49,469 nt of DNA from Synergistaceae bacterium (lineage in GTDB: Bacteria; Synergistota; Synergistia; Synergistales; Aminobacteriaceae), in NCBI GenBank assembly GCA_017439345.1, contig JAFSJJ010000014.1, positions 1 to 49,469 on the forward strand, read 5' to 3'. Positions within the stretch are counted from its first letter, which is position 1. Every line of letters begins with the position of its first letter. The notes below the pieces were generated by a model. That model saw only the letters and a list, made by a program, of their open reading frames with translations, had not been told where the DNA came from and ran no database searches. Shown piece by piece: positions 16,107-24,161 of this stretch. Position numbers and translations under genes: made by a program.

Positions 16107-16736
16107 CTACTGCTCGAACGAAATAATATCTCTTAATATCTTTCGGGCAGCATCATATTCAGCTCGCTTGAACTTTCGAAACGTCCGGCGGGCTTTTCTG
16201 ACGTTTTTATACACTTTCCAGTAACAGCCGGGGCATGATATATTAGAAGCCTTATTCTCCATGAAGCACTTGACATCATCAGGAGGGTAATCAAGAAACA
16301 AGCCGACTTCATGGGGGCATTTAGTCCCGGAGGAAAATTTTTCGCGTAGACACTTCAAGCATTCGTCAAGATTAATATTATTATGGACGGGGTAGCCTTG
16401 AGCCTTGAGAATATCGCAGGCCTTGCAGCAACGTAAAGCACGTTCAAGAAGTTCACGCCTGAATATCAACACAAGGGCATTATTATCTTGACTGTGTTCG
16501 TTGAGTAAAAGCCATTCAACACCGAGAGCATCAAGCCATTTAGAAGCGTTATTTTTCCATGAAGAGCGCATATCCTCGCATTTACCGCGCCTGAAATTGA
16601 TTAAGCACGCAGCCTTCAAGCCTCTGATAGTTGGTGCACCGAAACAAAATAGTATGCTTTTCATGAAATTTTCTGTGTCAGAATGCTTTATTCGTTCCAT
16701 GAAAATTTGTATTATATTCGCGTTGTTATAAGTCAT
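16107..16736 (-). CDS. DUF3793 family protein
   Basis: The 209-residue soluble protein carries the DUF3793 signature near its N-terminus (SILFCFGAPTIRGLKAACLINF), followed by a region predicted to be mostly helical. It is Cys-rich (two Cys in CCKACD, C..C in LDECLKCL, CPHE, CPGCYWKVYKNV), suggesting metal or redox chemistry. The function of the family is unknown. DUF3793 genes are often seen beside flavodoxin in anaerobes, from memory of such genomes, and the shared upstream repeat here suggests co-regulation. The start ATG at 16736 has only a weak GGAAA site; an internal ATG twelve codons in is an alternative. Confidence 0.75.
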   Translation of the reverse strand: MTYNNANIIQIFMERIKHSDTENFMKSILFCFGAPTIRGLKAACLINFRRGKCEDMRSSWKNNASKWLDALGVEWLLLNEHSQDNNALVLIFRRELLERALRCCKACDILKAQGYPVHNNINLDECLKCLREKFSSGTKCPHEVGLFLDYPPDDVKCFMENKASNISCPGCYWKVYKNVRKARRTFRKFKRAEYDAARKILRDIISFEQ

Positions 16737-16746
16737 TTATATTTTT

Positions 16747-16765
16747 TCCAGTTAATAATATTTAT
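16747..16765. repeat. 19-bp repeat copy 2, upstream of DUF3793
   Basis: Exact second copy of the sequence at 16087-16105. A TTGACA (minus strand, 16813-16818) with a 15-nt spaced TATAAC (16792-16797) further upstream may be the promoter. Confidence 0.9.
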
Positions 16766-16870
16766 GTTTGACGCTAAAAACTTATAATAAAGTTATAATA
16801 AAATTTAAATCTTGTCAAGCGTCATGATAAACAAAATTACAGGGATAATGCTTGAACGTAACGCAAATAG

Positions 16871-16962
16871 TTTTCACTGACTTTTCACTGACAGGACACG
16901 AACTGAAACCAGACGGCAAGACTTACGGGAATAGCTTTTTGTATTAGTAAATGTATTAGTAA
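16871..16962. repeat. Two pairs of 11-bp tandem direct repeats in an intergenic region
   Basis: TTTTCACTGAC occurs twice head to tail (16871-16881, 16882-16892), and TGTATTAGTAA occurs twice with one base between (16940-16950, 16952-16962). They lie in the gene-free stretch 16766-17024 between the second MATE gene and DUF3793. A 7-bp inverted repeat CGGGCAG/CTGCCCG (16975-16981, 17010-17016) follows the MATE stop without a T-run. No gene is seen here. The repeats could be regulator binding sites. Confidence 0.6.
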
Positions 16963-17024
16963 TTCATGACAGGACGGGCAGAAATTTTTATGACGTAAAT
17001 ATTATATAACTGCCCGAAATATTA

Positions 17025-18437
17025 TTAAAGACTGTCAGAATATCTCACAGGACGGCTTAATTCACGATAAATCATAATTATCACGATAAGCGAAACTATG
17101 AACGTTAATAAATCGCTCGCAGGCATTGACCATAACACCCCGTCAAGTCCCATGAAAAGAGGCATTAACACTGTAAGACCTGCACCAAAAATTATTTCGC
17201 GGATCATTGAGAGACCTGCTGAAGTCCAAGGCTTACCCATTGCTTGAATAAATATAAAAGCTGCCTTATTCACACATGCAAGAATTATTAAGCATAGATA
17301 TGTCCTGAAGCATTTAACAGTGAAGTCTGAATAGTAAACGCTCTCGCCCGAAGCTCCAAACAAGTCCGCGATATAAACCGGAAAGAACTCGACTATGATA
17401 AACGCTGCTAACCCTAAAACACTTTCACAGGTTAATAACAACGAGAATAATTTTTTCACCCTGTCAGGTCTGCCTGCTCCGATATTAAAGCCCGTTATAG
17501 GTGTACAGCTCGCAGAAAGTCCGACAACGATAGAGATTACAATCTGAAAGAATTTCATTACGATGCCTATTACTGCCATTGGAATTTGTGAATACTCAGG
17601 CTGTGAGAAAACAGGGTCAAGGGCTCCGTACTTCTTAATCATGAGATTGACAGCTGCGACACTGATAACGAGTGAGATTTGTGATAAGAAGCTGCATAGA
17701 CCCAAAGGCAGATATTTTCGCATTAAGTCAGGATTGTAGTGCAAATTTTCGCGGGTAAATTTTACAGCTTTCATCTTACGCGAGATATATAACAGCGACA
17801 TGAAAGCAGTGAATATCTGTCCGATTATCGTTGCGACTGCTGCGCCCATCATGCCCCAGTGGAATATAAATATAAATACAGGGTCAAGAATTATGTTTAT
17901 TCCTGCACCGATTAGTGTCGAGAACATGACGTAATTCGGGCTTCCGTCCGCTGAGATAACAGGGTTCATAGCCTGGCCGAAGACATAAAAGGGAATTCCG
18001 GGAATTATGAACGTGAAATATTCTTTTGCAAAGTCAAAAGTCTGCTGATTGACTCTGCCTCCGAAGAAAGTTATTAGCTCATCACGAAAAATAAAATAAA
18101 TCACAGCGATAATTATTCCAGTCGTAGAAGATAACAGAGCCGCACTACCGACGCTGTCCCCTGCCTGCTTGATGTTGCGTGAACCTAAACTCATGCTGAC
18201 GAATGCACATACCCCGTCGCCAATAAATAAAGTGAATGCCAGAGCTATAACCGTCATAGGGAAGACTACATTATTTGCTGCGTTGCCGTTTGAGCCTAAA
18301 TAGTCAGCATTAGCAATAAAAATTTGGTCAACGATATTATATAAAGCTGCGACCAAGAGCGAGATTATCAAGGGAACTGAGTAGCGTATTAATAATTTAT
18401 TTACCGGTTCAGTTTCGAGAAAAGAGTTGTTATTCAA
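17025..18437 (-). CDS. MATE family efflux transporter (second copy)
   Basis: About 470 residues with 12 hydrophobic segments. LLIRYSVPLIISLLVAALYNIVDQIFIAN at the N-terminus and the mid-protein LPLGLCSFLSQISLVISVAAVNLMI halves mark a MatE protein of the MepA-like clostridial type, distinct from the MATE at 3995. The start is chosen as TTG (18437), with GGAAGG 8 nt upstream. An in-frame GTG three codons earlier (18446) overlaps that ribosome site and lacks one of its own. The gene has its own extended -10 promoter and a leader of about 110 nt. Substrate unknown. Confidence 0.9.
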   Translation of the reverse strand: MNNNSFLETEPVNKLLIRYSVPLIISLLVAALYNIVDQIFIANADYLGSNGNAANNVVFPMTVIALAFTLFIGDGVCAFVSMSLGSRNIKQAGDSVGSAALLSSTTGIIIAVIYFIFRDELITFFGGRVNQQTFDFAKEYFTFIIPGIPFYVFGQAMNPVISADGSPNYVMFSTLIGAGINIILDPVFIFIFHWGMMGAAVATIIGQIFTAFMSLLYISRKMKAVKFTRENLHYNPDLMRKYLPLGLCSFLSQISLVISVAAVNLMIKKYGALDPVFSQPEYSQIPMAVIGIVMKFFQIVISIVVGLSASCTPITGFNIGAGRPDRVKKLFSLLLTCESVLGLAAFIIVEFFPVYIADLFGASGESVYYSDFTVKCFRTYLCLIILACVNKAAFIFIQAMGKPWTSAGLSMIREIIFGAGLTVLMPLFMGLDGVLWSMPASDLLTFIVSLIVIIMIYRELSRPVRYSDSL

Positions 18438-18439
18438 GT

Positions 18440-18566
18440 TTTTCACCTTCCGTAATATTTTTATTCAGCCGGGAAGGCGTATTAATTCGTGTGAGTGTAA
18501 TGCGCTTCTCCGTTGAATGCCCGGACTTACGCATTTAACTGCTGCACAGCGCGGAATATTATATCA
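18440..18566 (-). promoter_or_regulatory. Extended -10 promoter and structured leader of the MATE gene
   Basis: On the minus strand TGATATAAT (18558-18566) is a perfect extended -10. The predicted leader of about 110 nt can form CCGGG/CCCGG (18520-18524 with 18469-18473) and an alternative AATGCG/CGCATT pairing (18531-18536 region with the 18500 region). These share the same segment, so they could be alternative folds. I could not match it to guanidine, purine, SAM, TPP or other riboswitch consensus sequences that I know. A drug- or ligand-sensing leader is only a possibility. Confidence 0.4.
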
Positions 18567-18651
18567 CTGTGAAAATATATGCAGAGCGAAAAATTTTTAG
18601 TGTAAAATTATGTTTAGATTTATATCTTAATAATTCATGGAGGGATTATTC

Positions 18652-18843
18652 ATGCGAATTGTTCAGACCAGCACGATAGTAAATACTGCCGGGTCAGTCA
18701 GCAGGCTTGAGAGAGGCTTTGTCATCAGGCGCACTGATACCCAGTATATGCACGTCAGAGAGCCTATCATGGTTCAGCGTCCTCAAATCGAAGACTTTAA
18801 TAACATGGTCGTTGTTCATGACCAAGTCGAGCAGTATGTGTAA
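18652..18843 (+). CDS. Small uncharacterised protein (63 aa)
   Basis: A 63-residue hypothetical protein. The start at 18652 is set by GGAGGG 7 nt upstream; an ATG at 18637 overlaps that site and is rejected. The protein is soluble and polar, rich in Val, Arg and Gln (FVIRRTDTQYMHVREPIMVQ), with no signal peptide, membrane segment or motif that I recognise. It is monocistronic, closed by a hairpin terminator. Good ribosome site, terminator and codon pattern support a real gene; function unknown. Confidence 0.7.
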   Translation: MRIVQTSTIVNTAGSVSRLERGFVIRRTDTQYMHVREPIMVQRPQIEDFNNMVVVHDQVEQYV

Positions 18844-18860
18844 TAGTTAATCAGCCGTTG

Positions 18861-18900
18861 ACCTCTCTTTAAATCACTCGCGCAGGAGAGGTTTTATTTT
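18861..18900 (+). terminator. Rho-independent terminator
   Basis: ACCTCTC (18861-18867) pairs with GAGAGGT (18886-18892), followed by a TTTTATTTT tract. It ends the 63-residue gene's transcript. Confidence 0.75.
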
Positions 18901-18955
18901 GCATGTATAATTATTGCAGCAAAAAAATTTTTTATCAGGAGGCCAAGAACTAATA

Positions 18956-19351
18956 ATGAGACTTAGACTTAAGAAATTAGCATCATCATTCGTGATGTCA
19001 TCAGTTTTACTGTCCGTGTGTGTGCCTGCTTCTGCATATCCTCCTCCGCCGTCAAGATATGAACGCCATGAACGTGCCAGAGAGAGACGCGAACGGGATT
19101 ACTACGAAGAACGCAGACTTGACAGAATGCGCGAAGAACAGGAAATCAGGGAACGTGCAAGACGAGATCAAATGCGCTGGGAACGTCAACGCGAAGAACG
19201 AGACCGCCGTGAATGGGACAGACGCGAACGTGAACGCAGAGAATATGACGAACAAAGACGCAATGAAAGACGCCGACAAGAACGACATGACAGAGAAGCC
19301 GAAATTATAGGCTCAATCCTGACAGAGATAATCAAGCATAACAGAAAGTAA
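18956..19351 (+). CDS. Secreted Arg/Glu-rich helical protein
   Basis: The 131-residue protein has a clear signal peptide (LKKLASSFVMSSVLLSVCVPASA, cleavage near residue 27) followed by YPPPPSRYERHERARERRER and about 75 residues almost entirely of Arg, Glu, Asp and Gln with occasional Tyr and Trp. Alternating RE/ER runs suggest a long single alpha-helix or coiled coil, ending in a hydrophobic tail (IIGSILTEIIKHNRK). It presumably acts in the periplasm or outside the cell. The ATG at 18956 has AGGAGG 13 nt upstream; an in-frame upstream ATG at 18914 would spoil the signal peptide and lies before the ribosome site. The family is not recognised. Confidence 0.75.
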   Translation: MRLRLKKLASSFVMSSVLLSVCVPASAYPPPPSRYERHERARERRERDYYEERRLDRMREEQEIRERARRDQMRWERQREERDRREWDRRERERREYDEQRRNERRRQERHDREAEIIGSILTEIIKHNRK

Positions 19352-19380
19352 TTATTATAATCAGGAGGTCTTAATTTATC

Positions 19381-20178
19381 ATGAAAAATATTGCAAGATT
19401 CGCTCTAATTTTGTTGGTCGTGTTAATCGCTGGTTCAGCTTTTGCAGAAGTTAATAACGCTGCCGATCTCAAGAATGCAAAAGTAGGCGTTGAAGCAGGT
19501 TCGTCTTCTGAGTTGTCAATCAGAGATTTTCTTAAAGATAACAGGGAAAATATTTTCACGTTTGAAAGCGTCTGGGATGTCGTCGAAGCCCTGAGAGCTA
19601 AAAAGATTGACGCAGCTGTCATCGATGAGACTCCGGCAAGATATTTCGCAGTTAATTATGATGATATAAAAATTTTGCCCGAAGCATTAAGAACTTACTT
19701 AATGGGTATAGCTTTCAAGAAGGGTAATTCTTTACGCGATGAAGTCAACAAGGCTCTTACTGAACTTAAAGATGATGGGACTTTAGCACGGACTATAGCA
19801 AAATATGTAGGCTCAGAATATACTCCTGACCCTTCAGAAATAGACTTGAACAAAGACGCTAAGAACGGCAAACTCTGGGTAGGGTGTTCTGCTGTATTTC
19901 CGCCTTATGAGATCAGGACTGAAAGAGGCTTTGCAGGGATTGACGTAGAACTTTGCGCTGCCATTGCCAAGAAGTTAGATAGGGAACTTGTTATGGTAGA
20001 TTACAGGTTTGAACTTCTGCCCGAAGCTCTTGAAACAGGACGTATTGACATGATATGTTCAGCATACACAATCAGTGAAGCTCGTCAGGAGTTCATGGAC
20101 TTCACGGAGCCCTATGATGCCGATCAGGAAGTAATAATCGTCCTGAAAGATAATGAACAGGAACAGCCGGCCAAGTAA
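19381..20178 (+). CDS. Amino-acid-type (SBP family 3) periplasmic binding protein with swapped lobes
   Basis: After a signal peptide (1-22, ending AGSAFA) the 265-residue protein carries both halves of an extracellular solute-binding protein family 3, but in reverse order. Residues about 27-143 match the usual second lobe (DLKNAKVGVEAGS, IDAAVIDETPARYF, MGIAFKKGNSLRDEVNKALT, LKDDGTL). Residues about 160-257 match the usual first lobe (KLWVGCSAVFPPYE, GFAGIDVELCAAIAKKL, IDMICSAYTISEARQEFMDF). Ligand-type residues are kept: Asp in VIDETP and Arg in TISEAR. This looks like a circular permutant or a fusion from a broken tandem duplication. AGGAGG lies upstream of the ATG. No permease or ATPase is adjacent, so it may be a sensor or orphan binding protein. 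Confidence 0.88.
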   Translation: MKNIARFALILLVVLIAGSAFAEVNNAADLKNAKVGVEAGSSSELSIRDFLKDNRENIFTFESVWDVVEALRAKKIDAAVIDETPARYFAVNYDDIKILPEALRTYLMGIAFKKGNSLRDEVNKALTELKDDGTLARTIAKYVGSEYTPDPSEIDLNKDAKNGKLWVGCSAVFPPYEIRTERGFAGIDVELCAAIAKKLDRELVMVDYRFELLPEALETGRIDMICSAYTISEARQEFMDFTEPYDADQEVIIVLKDNEQEQPAK

Positions 20179-20215
20179 CAAGCAGGATTAAATATATTAA
20201 GTAATAAAGCCCTTT

Positions 20216-20250
20216 ACCTCCCAATTCAAACGGGGGGTATAATTTTTATA
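20216..20250 (+). terminator. Probable terminator after the binding protein
   Basis: ACCTCCC (20216-20222) pairs with GGGGGGT (20232-20238, one G-T pair) across a 9-nt loop, followed by ATAATTTTTATATTTTTT, an interrupted T-tract. The overlapping TATAAT (20238-20243) could also serve as a -10 for the next gene. Confidence 0.5.
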
Positions 20251-20279
20251 TTTTTTATTCAGGAGGTAAATTTTTTATC

Positions 20280-21320
20280 ATGAGAAAGAAAATTTTTATC
20301 GCAGTATTATTACCCGCACTATTTGCAGCGTCTCAGGCATGGGCATTCACGGGGCGCACCAAGTGGCAGGTAAATCTTGAGAGCGGCATAACCAGCGGCA
20401 TCGCAGAGTCAGAAAATGTGTTGTTGCTCGGCACAGAGACAGGCAAATTTTACGCGTTGAACAAGGACACAGGCTCTGAAGTCTGGAGCTACATCGGAAC
20501 AAATACAATCAAAGGCACTCCCAGTGTAATTAATAATAACGTAGTATTTGCTCAGGGCGACGGCACTATAACATGTCTCAAGATTGCTGATGGTTCGTTA
20601 ATGTGGCAGAGTATGGCTCACGCCGGAGAAGGTGTTACTATTGATGACGGTACTGCAGCAGGAGGCGGAATGATATTCGCATCAAAGTCTGACGGAAAGT
20701 TATACGCCCTTGACGCTAAGAACGGTCATCTCTTATGGACTTACAAGGCCGGCGAACAGGGAGTCAGAGAAGCTCCGGGATATGGCGACGGCTTTGTATT
20801 CTTAGGCGAGTACGGCGGAATCATGAGCATAATATCACCCCACAACGGCAAAAGAGTCAACGGCGGAGGCGCAGGCGGTGCTATCAACACTCCTGTTATT
20901 AAGAACGGCAAAGTTTATTATTCGAGCTGGGACGGTTCAGTTCAGGCAGTGCAGATTAAGGACGTTATTCCATTATGGGACGTGAAAATCGGCGACCCTG
21001 TTACTACTTCTCCTGCAGTAGGTGAAGGCATCGTAGCAGTCGGTACAGTCAGAGGCACTATTGCAGCAATCGATGAGGCTAACGGAAATATTTTATGGAA
21101 GTTCGAGACAAATGGGAATACCATCAGCGGAAATCCTATTATATCCGAAGGCTTAGTATTTGCAGGCACTGCTTCAGGGACTATATACGCAATTGACAAG
21201 TCATCAGGGAAAGTTCGCTTTAATCTTGAGACAGGCTCAGGCTTTGAGACCAATCCTGTATTAAGTGAAGGCATTATTTATTTCGGTGATAACGGCGGAA
21301 CTGTCTATGCTTTACAGTAA
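20280..21320 (+). CDS. Secreted PQQ-type beta-propeller repeat protein (BamB-like fold)
   Basis: The 346-residue protein has a signal peptide (1-22, ending SQAWA) followed by about seven repeats of the PQQ/quinoprotein propeller pattern, such as GKFYALNKDTGSEVWSY, GKLYALDAKNGHLLWTY, GTIAAIDEANGNILWKF and GTIYAIDKSSGKVRFNL. No catalytic quinoprotein domain is added, so it is a periplasmic scaffold rather than a dehydrogenase, comparable in fold to BamB of the outer-membrane assembly machine. AGGAGG precedes the ATG. The M13 peptidase begins one nucleotide after its stop, implying one operon. The functional equivalence to BamB is uncertain. Confidence 0.88.
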   Translation: MRKKIFIAVLLPALFAASQAWAFTGRTKWQVNLESGITSGIAESENVLLLGTETGKFYALNKDTGSEVWSYIGTNTIKGTPSVINNNVVFAQGDGTITCLKIADGSLMWQSMAHAGEGVTIDDGTAAGGGMIFASKSDGKLYALDAKNGHLLWTYKAGEQGVREAPGYGDGFVFLGEYGGIMSIISPHNGKRVNGGGAGGAINTPVIKNGKVYYSSWDGSVQAVQIKDVIPLWDVKIGDPVTTSPAVGEGIVAVGTVRGTIAAIDEANGNILWKFETNGNTISGNPIISEGLVFAGTASGTIYAIDKSSGKVRFNLETGSGFETNPVLSEGIIYFGDNGGTVYALQ

Positions 21321-21321
21321 C

Positions 21322-23328
21322 ATGAAAATTTTTGCGTTATTACTAGCTTTAATGTTATTTTGCCCCCGTGAATCTTTTGCGGACGGCCAGACTCCATGGC
21401 GGAATTCTAATATTTATGGGTCGGTGAAAGATTATAGCCCGGATTTACGCGATGACTTTTACATGAATGTAAATAACGACTGGATTATTAACGCAAGACT
21501 CAAGCCCGGACGAGCAGGCAATGGATCATTCTATGAGCTTCAGGACGAAATTGACGCTTCACTAAAAGCATTAATGCACAATAAGAGCTTAACAGGTCAT
21601 GACGCAGAACTAGTTCAGAATTTATATTCTCTCTGGGTTGACTGGGACAAACGCAATAAATCAGGACTCGGAGATTTGCCCGAACTCGCAAAGAAGATTA
21701 TGAATATCAAGACTCTTGACGAGCTTAATAAATATTTCATGTCTGAGTCAAGTTTCAATCACGGTTCGTTCATTGCAAAATTCGTTATTGGACTCGACAA
21801 CATAGACTCTGAGTCTTATAACATAGAGCTTGCACCGACTGGGCTTTCACTGAGGGACTCTGCTGAATATAAAAATATGACTTCAAACGGAGCCAGAGTC
21901 AAGAAATTTAGCGACTCAGTTGCAAGTTACATGTTAAAGCGTCTTGGCCTGAGTGATTCTGAGATAGAGAGAGTCTTAAATCTTGCTTTCGAGTTCGAGG
22001 GCAAAATAGCATCTCACATGATGACTATTAATGAACTTGAATCCCCTGAAGCCATCGAGAAGACTTATAACCCGTTAAGTATGCAGGAATTACGCGATAA
22101 ATCTCAAGTTTTCCCGTACGCAGACATTCTTGAAGCTCATAAAGTGAATTCAAAATTAATGAATCTTCAAGAACCTGAATGGCTCAAAGCTCTGAACGAG
22201 TTATATAACGAGTCAAATCTTGAAAGTATCAAAGCATATTTGCTCATAGATCTTGCTAAGAGTTATATCACAGTGATTGATGAGCCTGCTTACAGGGAGT
22301 ATCAAAGATTATTCAACGAACGCTACGGAATCACAGGTACTAAGTCAGATGAGGAGCTTGCAACAGATTACGTTCATGATAATCTTGCAGTGCCGGTATC
22401 GAGACTCTATATTGCCCGTCATGTCAGCGAGAATACTAAACGCGAAGTCAAGCAGATAATTCAAGATACTATTAAATTTTATCGGGAAATGCTCAAGTCC
22501 GAAGACTGGCTCTCGGAAGAAACTCGCTCTAAGGCAATCGAGAAACTTGACGCTATGAGATTGAATGCTGCTTACCCTGACAAATGGCACGATTACTCGG
22601 GGCTTGAAATCAATGCTTCAGGTTCATTATTAGACGCTGTAGAGGCAATCAGGAATTTCAACAAGAGAAAATTTTTCTATGAGCGCATTAACTCTCAAGT
22701 TGACCATGACTTATGGATAAGCGATGTCGTTGTGGTGAACGCGTACTATAAGCCTATGGAGAACTCGATTAATATTATCGCAGGAATTCTCAGCGGTGAT
22801 TTTTATAACCCTTCAATGAGCTATGAAGAGAAACTCGGAGGCGTTGGAACAGTTATAGGTCATGAGATCTCGCACGCTTTTGACACTCGAGGCGCATTAT
22901 TTGATAAAAACGGCTCTATGTCGTCATGGTGGACTGAAGAGGATTACAAAAAGTTTCAAGCCAGAGCAGACAGACTCATAAAATATTTCAGTGCTATGAA
23001 AGTCGATAACTCAGGAAAAAATTATAACGGTGCCCTAGTTCAGACGGAGTCAATTGCAGATATGGCAGGAGTTAAATCAATGCTTGGGATAGCTGCGAAT
23101 CATGAAGGCTTTGACTACAATAAATTTTTCAGGAGTTACGCTCGAATTTGGAAAGTTATTTATACCCCTGAAAGAGTAGATTTTCTCGTTAATGTTGATG
23201 TCCATGCTCTGCCGTATTTGAGGGTAAATGCAATTTTGCAGCAATACGAAGAGTTCATGAAGACTTATGATATTAAGCCAGATAACAAAATGTATCTTGC
23301 TCCGGACGAGCGGGTTGCAGTCTGGTAA
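21322..23328 (+). CDS. M13 family (neprilysin/PepO-like) zinc metallopeptidase
   Basis: The 668-residue protein has a signal peptide (1-19, MKIFALLLALMLFCPRESFA) and the full M13 layout. The N-terminal peptidase M13_N region spans about 30-420. The substrate motif NAYYKPMENSINIIAGIL is followed by the zinc site HEISH (514-518) and third ligand E576 in ESIADMAG, with a C-terminal VAVW ending. It cleaves oligopeptides outside the cytoplasm. An upstream in-frame start at 21265 lies inside the propeller gene and would bury the signal peptide, so the ATG at 21322 is chosen. It has no strong Shine-Dalgarno and probably relies on coupling to the propeller gene, whose stop is one base away. Confidence 0.93.
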   Translation: MKIFALLLALMLFCPRESFADGQTPWRNSNIYGSVKDYSPDLRDDFYMNVNNDWIINARLKPGRAGNGSFYELQDEIDASLKALMHNKSLTGHDAELVQNLYSLWVDWDKRNKSGLGDLPELAKKIMNIKTLDELNKYFMSESSFNHGSFIAKFVIGLDNIDSESYNIELAPTGLSLRDSAEYKNMTSNGARVKKFSDSVASYMLKRLGLSDSEIERVLNLAFEFEGKIASHMMTINELESPEAIEKTYNPLSMQELRDKSQVFPYADILEAHKVNSKLMNLQEPEWLKALNELYNESNLESIKAYLLIDLAKSYITVIDEPAYREYQRLFNERYGITGTKSDEELATDYVHDNLAVPVSRLYIARHVSENTKREVKQIIQDTIKFYREMLKSEDWLSEETRSKAIEKLDAMRLNAAYPDKWHDYSGLEINASGSLLDAVEAIRNFNKRKFFYERINSQVDHDLWISDVVVVNAYYKPMENSINIIAGILSGDFYNPSMSYEEKLGGVGTVIGHEISHAFDTRGALFDKNGSMSSWWTEEDYKKFQARADRLIKYFSAMKVDNSGKNYNGALVQTESIADMAGVKSMLGIAANHEGFDYNKFFRSYARIWKVIYTPERVDFLVNVDVHALPYLRVNAILQQYEEFMKTYDIKPDNKMYLAPDERVAVW

Positions 23329-23335
23329 GATTTTA

Positions 23336-23376
23336 TCTCCTCTGAGTCTGATTTAAGATTCAGGGGAGAATTTTTT
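23336..23376 (+). terminator. Rho-independent terminator after the M13 peptidase gene
   Basis: TCTCCTCTGA pairs with TCAGGGGAGA (10 bp, one G-T pair) and is followed by ATTTTTT. It separates this operon from the convergent trp operon, whose trpA stop begins at 23379. Confidence 0.85.
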
Positions 23377-23378
23377 CA

Positions 23379-24161
23379 CTAATCACTAATATTCAGCACA
23401 GCATCTTTCATTGACTTCACGAATTCACCTACATATTCAGGAGCTTCACGGCCGTACTTAGCAATTATCTTGATTATCGCAGAACCTACAATCACTCCGT
23501 CAGCTATACGAGCCATTTTCGCAGCCTGCTGGGGTGTCGAAATCCCAAAGCCTATAGCGCACGGTAAACTTGAATGCTTTCTCACTGATTGAATTATCGC
23601 GTCAAGGTCCGTAGTTATCTCGCTTCTAACTCCTGTAACTCCAAGTGAAGACACGATGTAAATAAATCCTTCAGCTTCACTTGCTATCATTGCAATTCTT
23701 TTTTCTGAAGTAGGGGCAATCATTGAAATCAAGTCTACATGATATTTTTCACACGTTGGCAGGAATTCATTTTTCTCTTCATAAGGCAAGTCCGGGATTA
23801 TGAGGCCGTCAATCTGAATTTCACTGCATGTCCTGATAAATTTTTCGCTTCCATATGAGAATATTACATTTGCATAAGTCATGAACACCAGGGGAATATT
23901 TATCTCGAGCCGTAAAGTTCTTACCATGTCAAATATTTTGTCTGTCGTGATACCTGAATTCAACGCCCTCAAGTTAGCTTCTTGAATTACCGGGCCTTCT
24001 GCTGTAGGGTCTGAAAACGGTATGCCCAGTTCTATCAAGTCCGCGCCGTTTCTAGCAGCTTCACGAATTATATTCAAGCTGGTGTTAATATCAGGGTCTC
24101 CGCAAGTGATAAATGCTATAAACGCTTTGTTATTCTTGAATGCATTAATTATTCTACTCAT
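23379..24161 (-). CDS. trpA: Tryptophan synthase alpha chain
   Basis: The 260-residue TIM-barrel protein cleaves indole-3-glycerol phosphate to indole and glyceraldehyde 3-phosphate. The catalytic Glu is E44 ([11 protein letters not shown]). The second acid, Asp in Salmonella, is Glu in AEGPVIQ, a variant that I recall from other Firmicutes-type enzymes. Phosphate-binding stretches GVTGVRSEI and [10 protein letters not shown] are intact. It is the last gene of trpDCFBA and overlaps trpB by 8 bp. Confidence 0.97.
   Translation of the reverse strand: MSRIINAFKNNKAFIAFITCGDPDINTSLNIIREAARNGADLIELGIPFSDPTAEGPVIQEANLRALNSGITTDKIFDMVRTLRLEINIPLVFMTYANVIFSYGSEKFIRTCSEIQIDGLIIPDLPYEEKNEFLPTCEKYHVDLISMIAPTSEKRIAMIASEAEGFIYIVSSLGVTGVRSEITTDLDAIIQSVRKHSSLPCAIGFGISTPQQAAKMARIADGVIVGSAIIKIIAKYGREAPEYVGEFVKSMKDAVLNISD

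Noticed and set aside
18447..18580. Guanidine, purine, SAM or TPP riboswitch before the MATE gene
   Set aside because: None of the conserved cores that I know is present; kept only as an unassigned structured leader.
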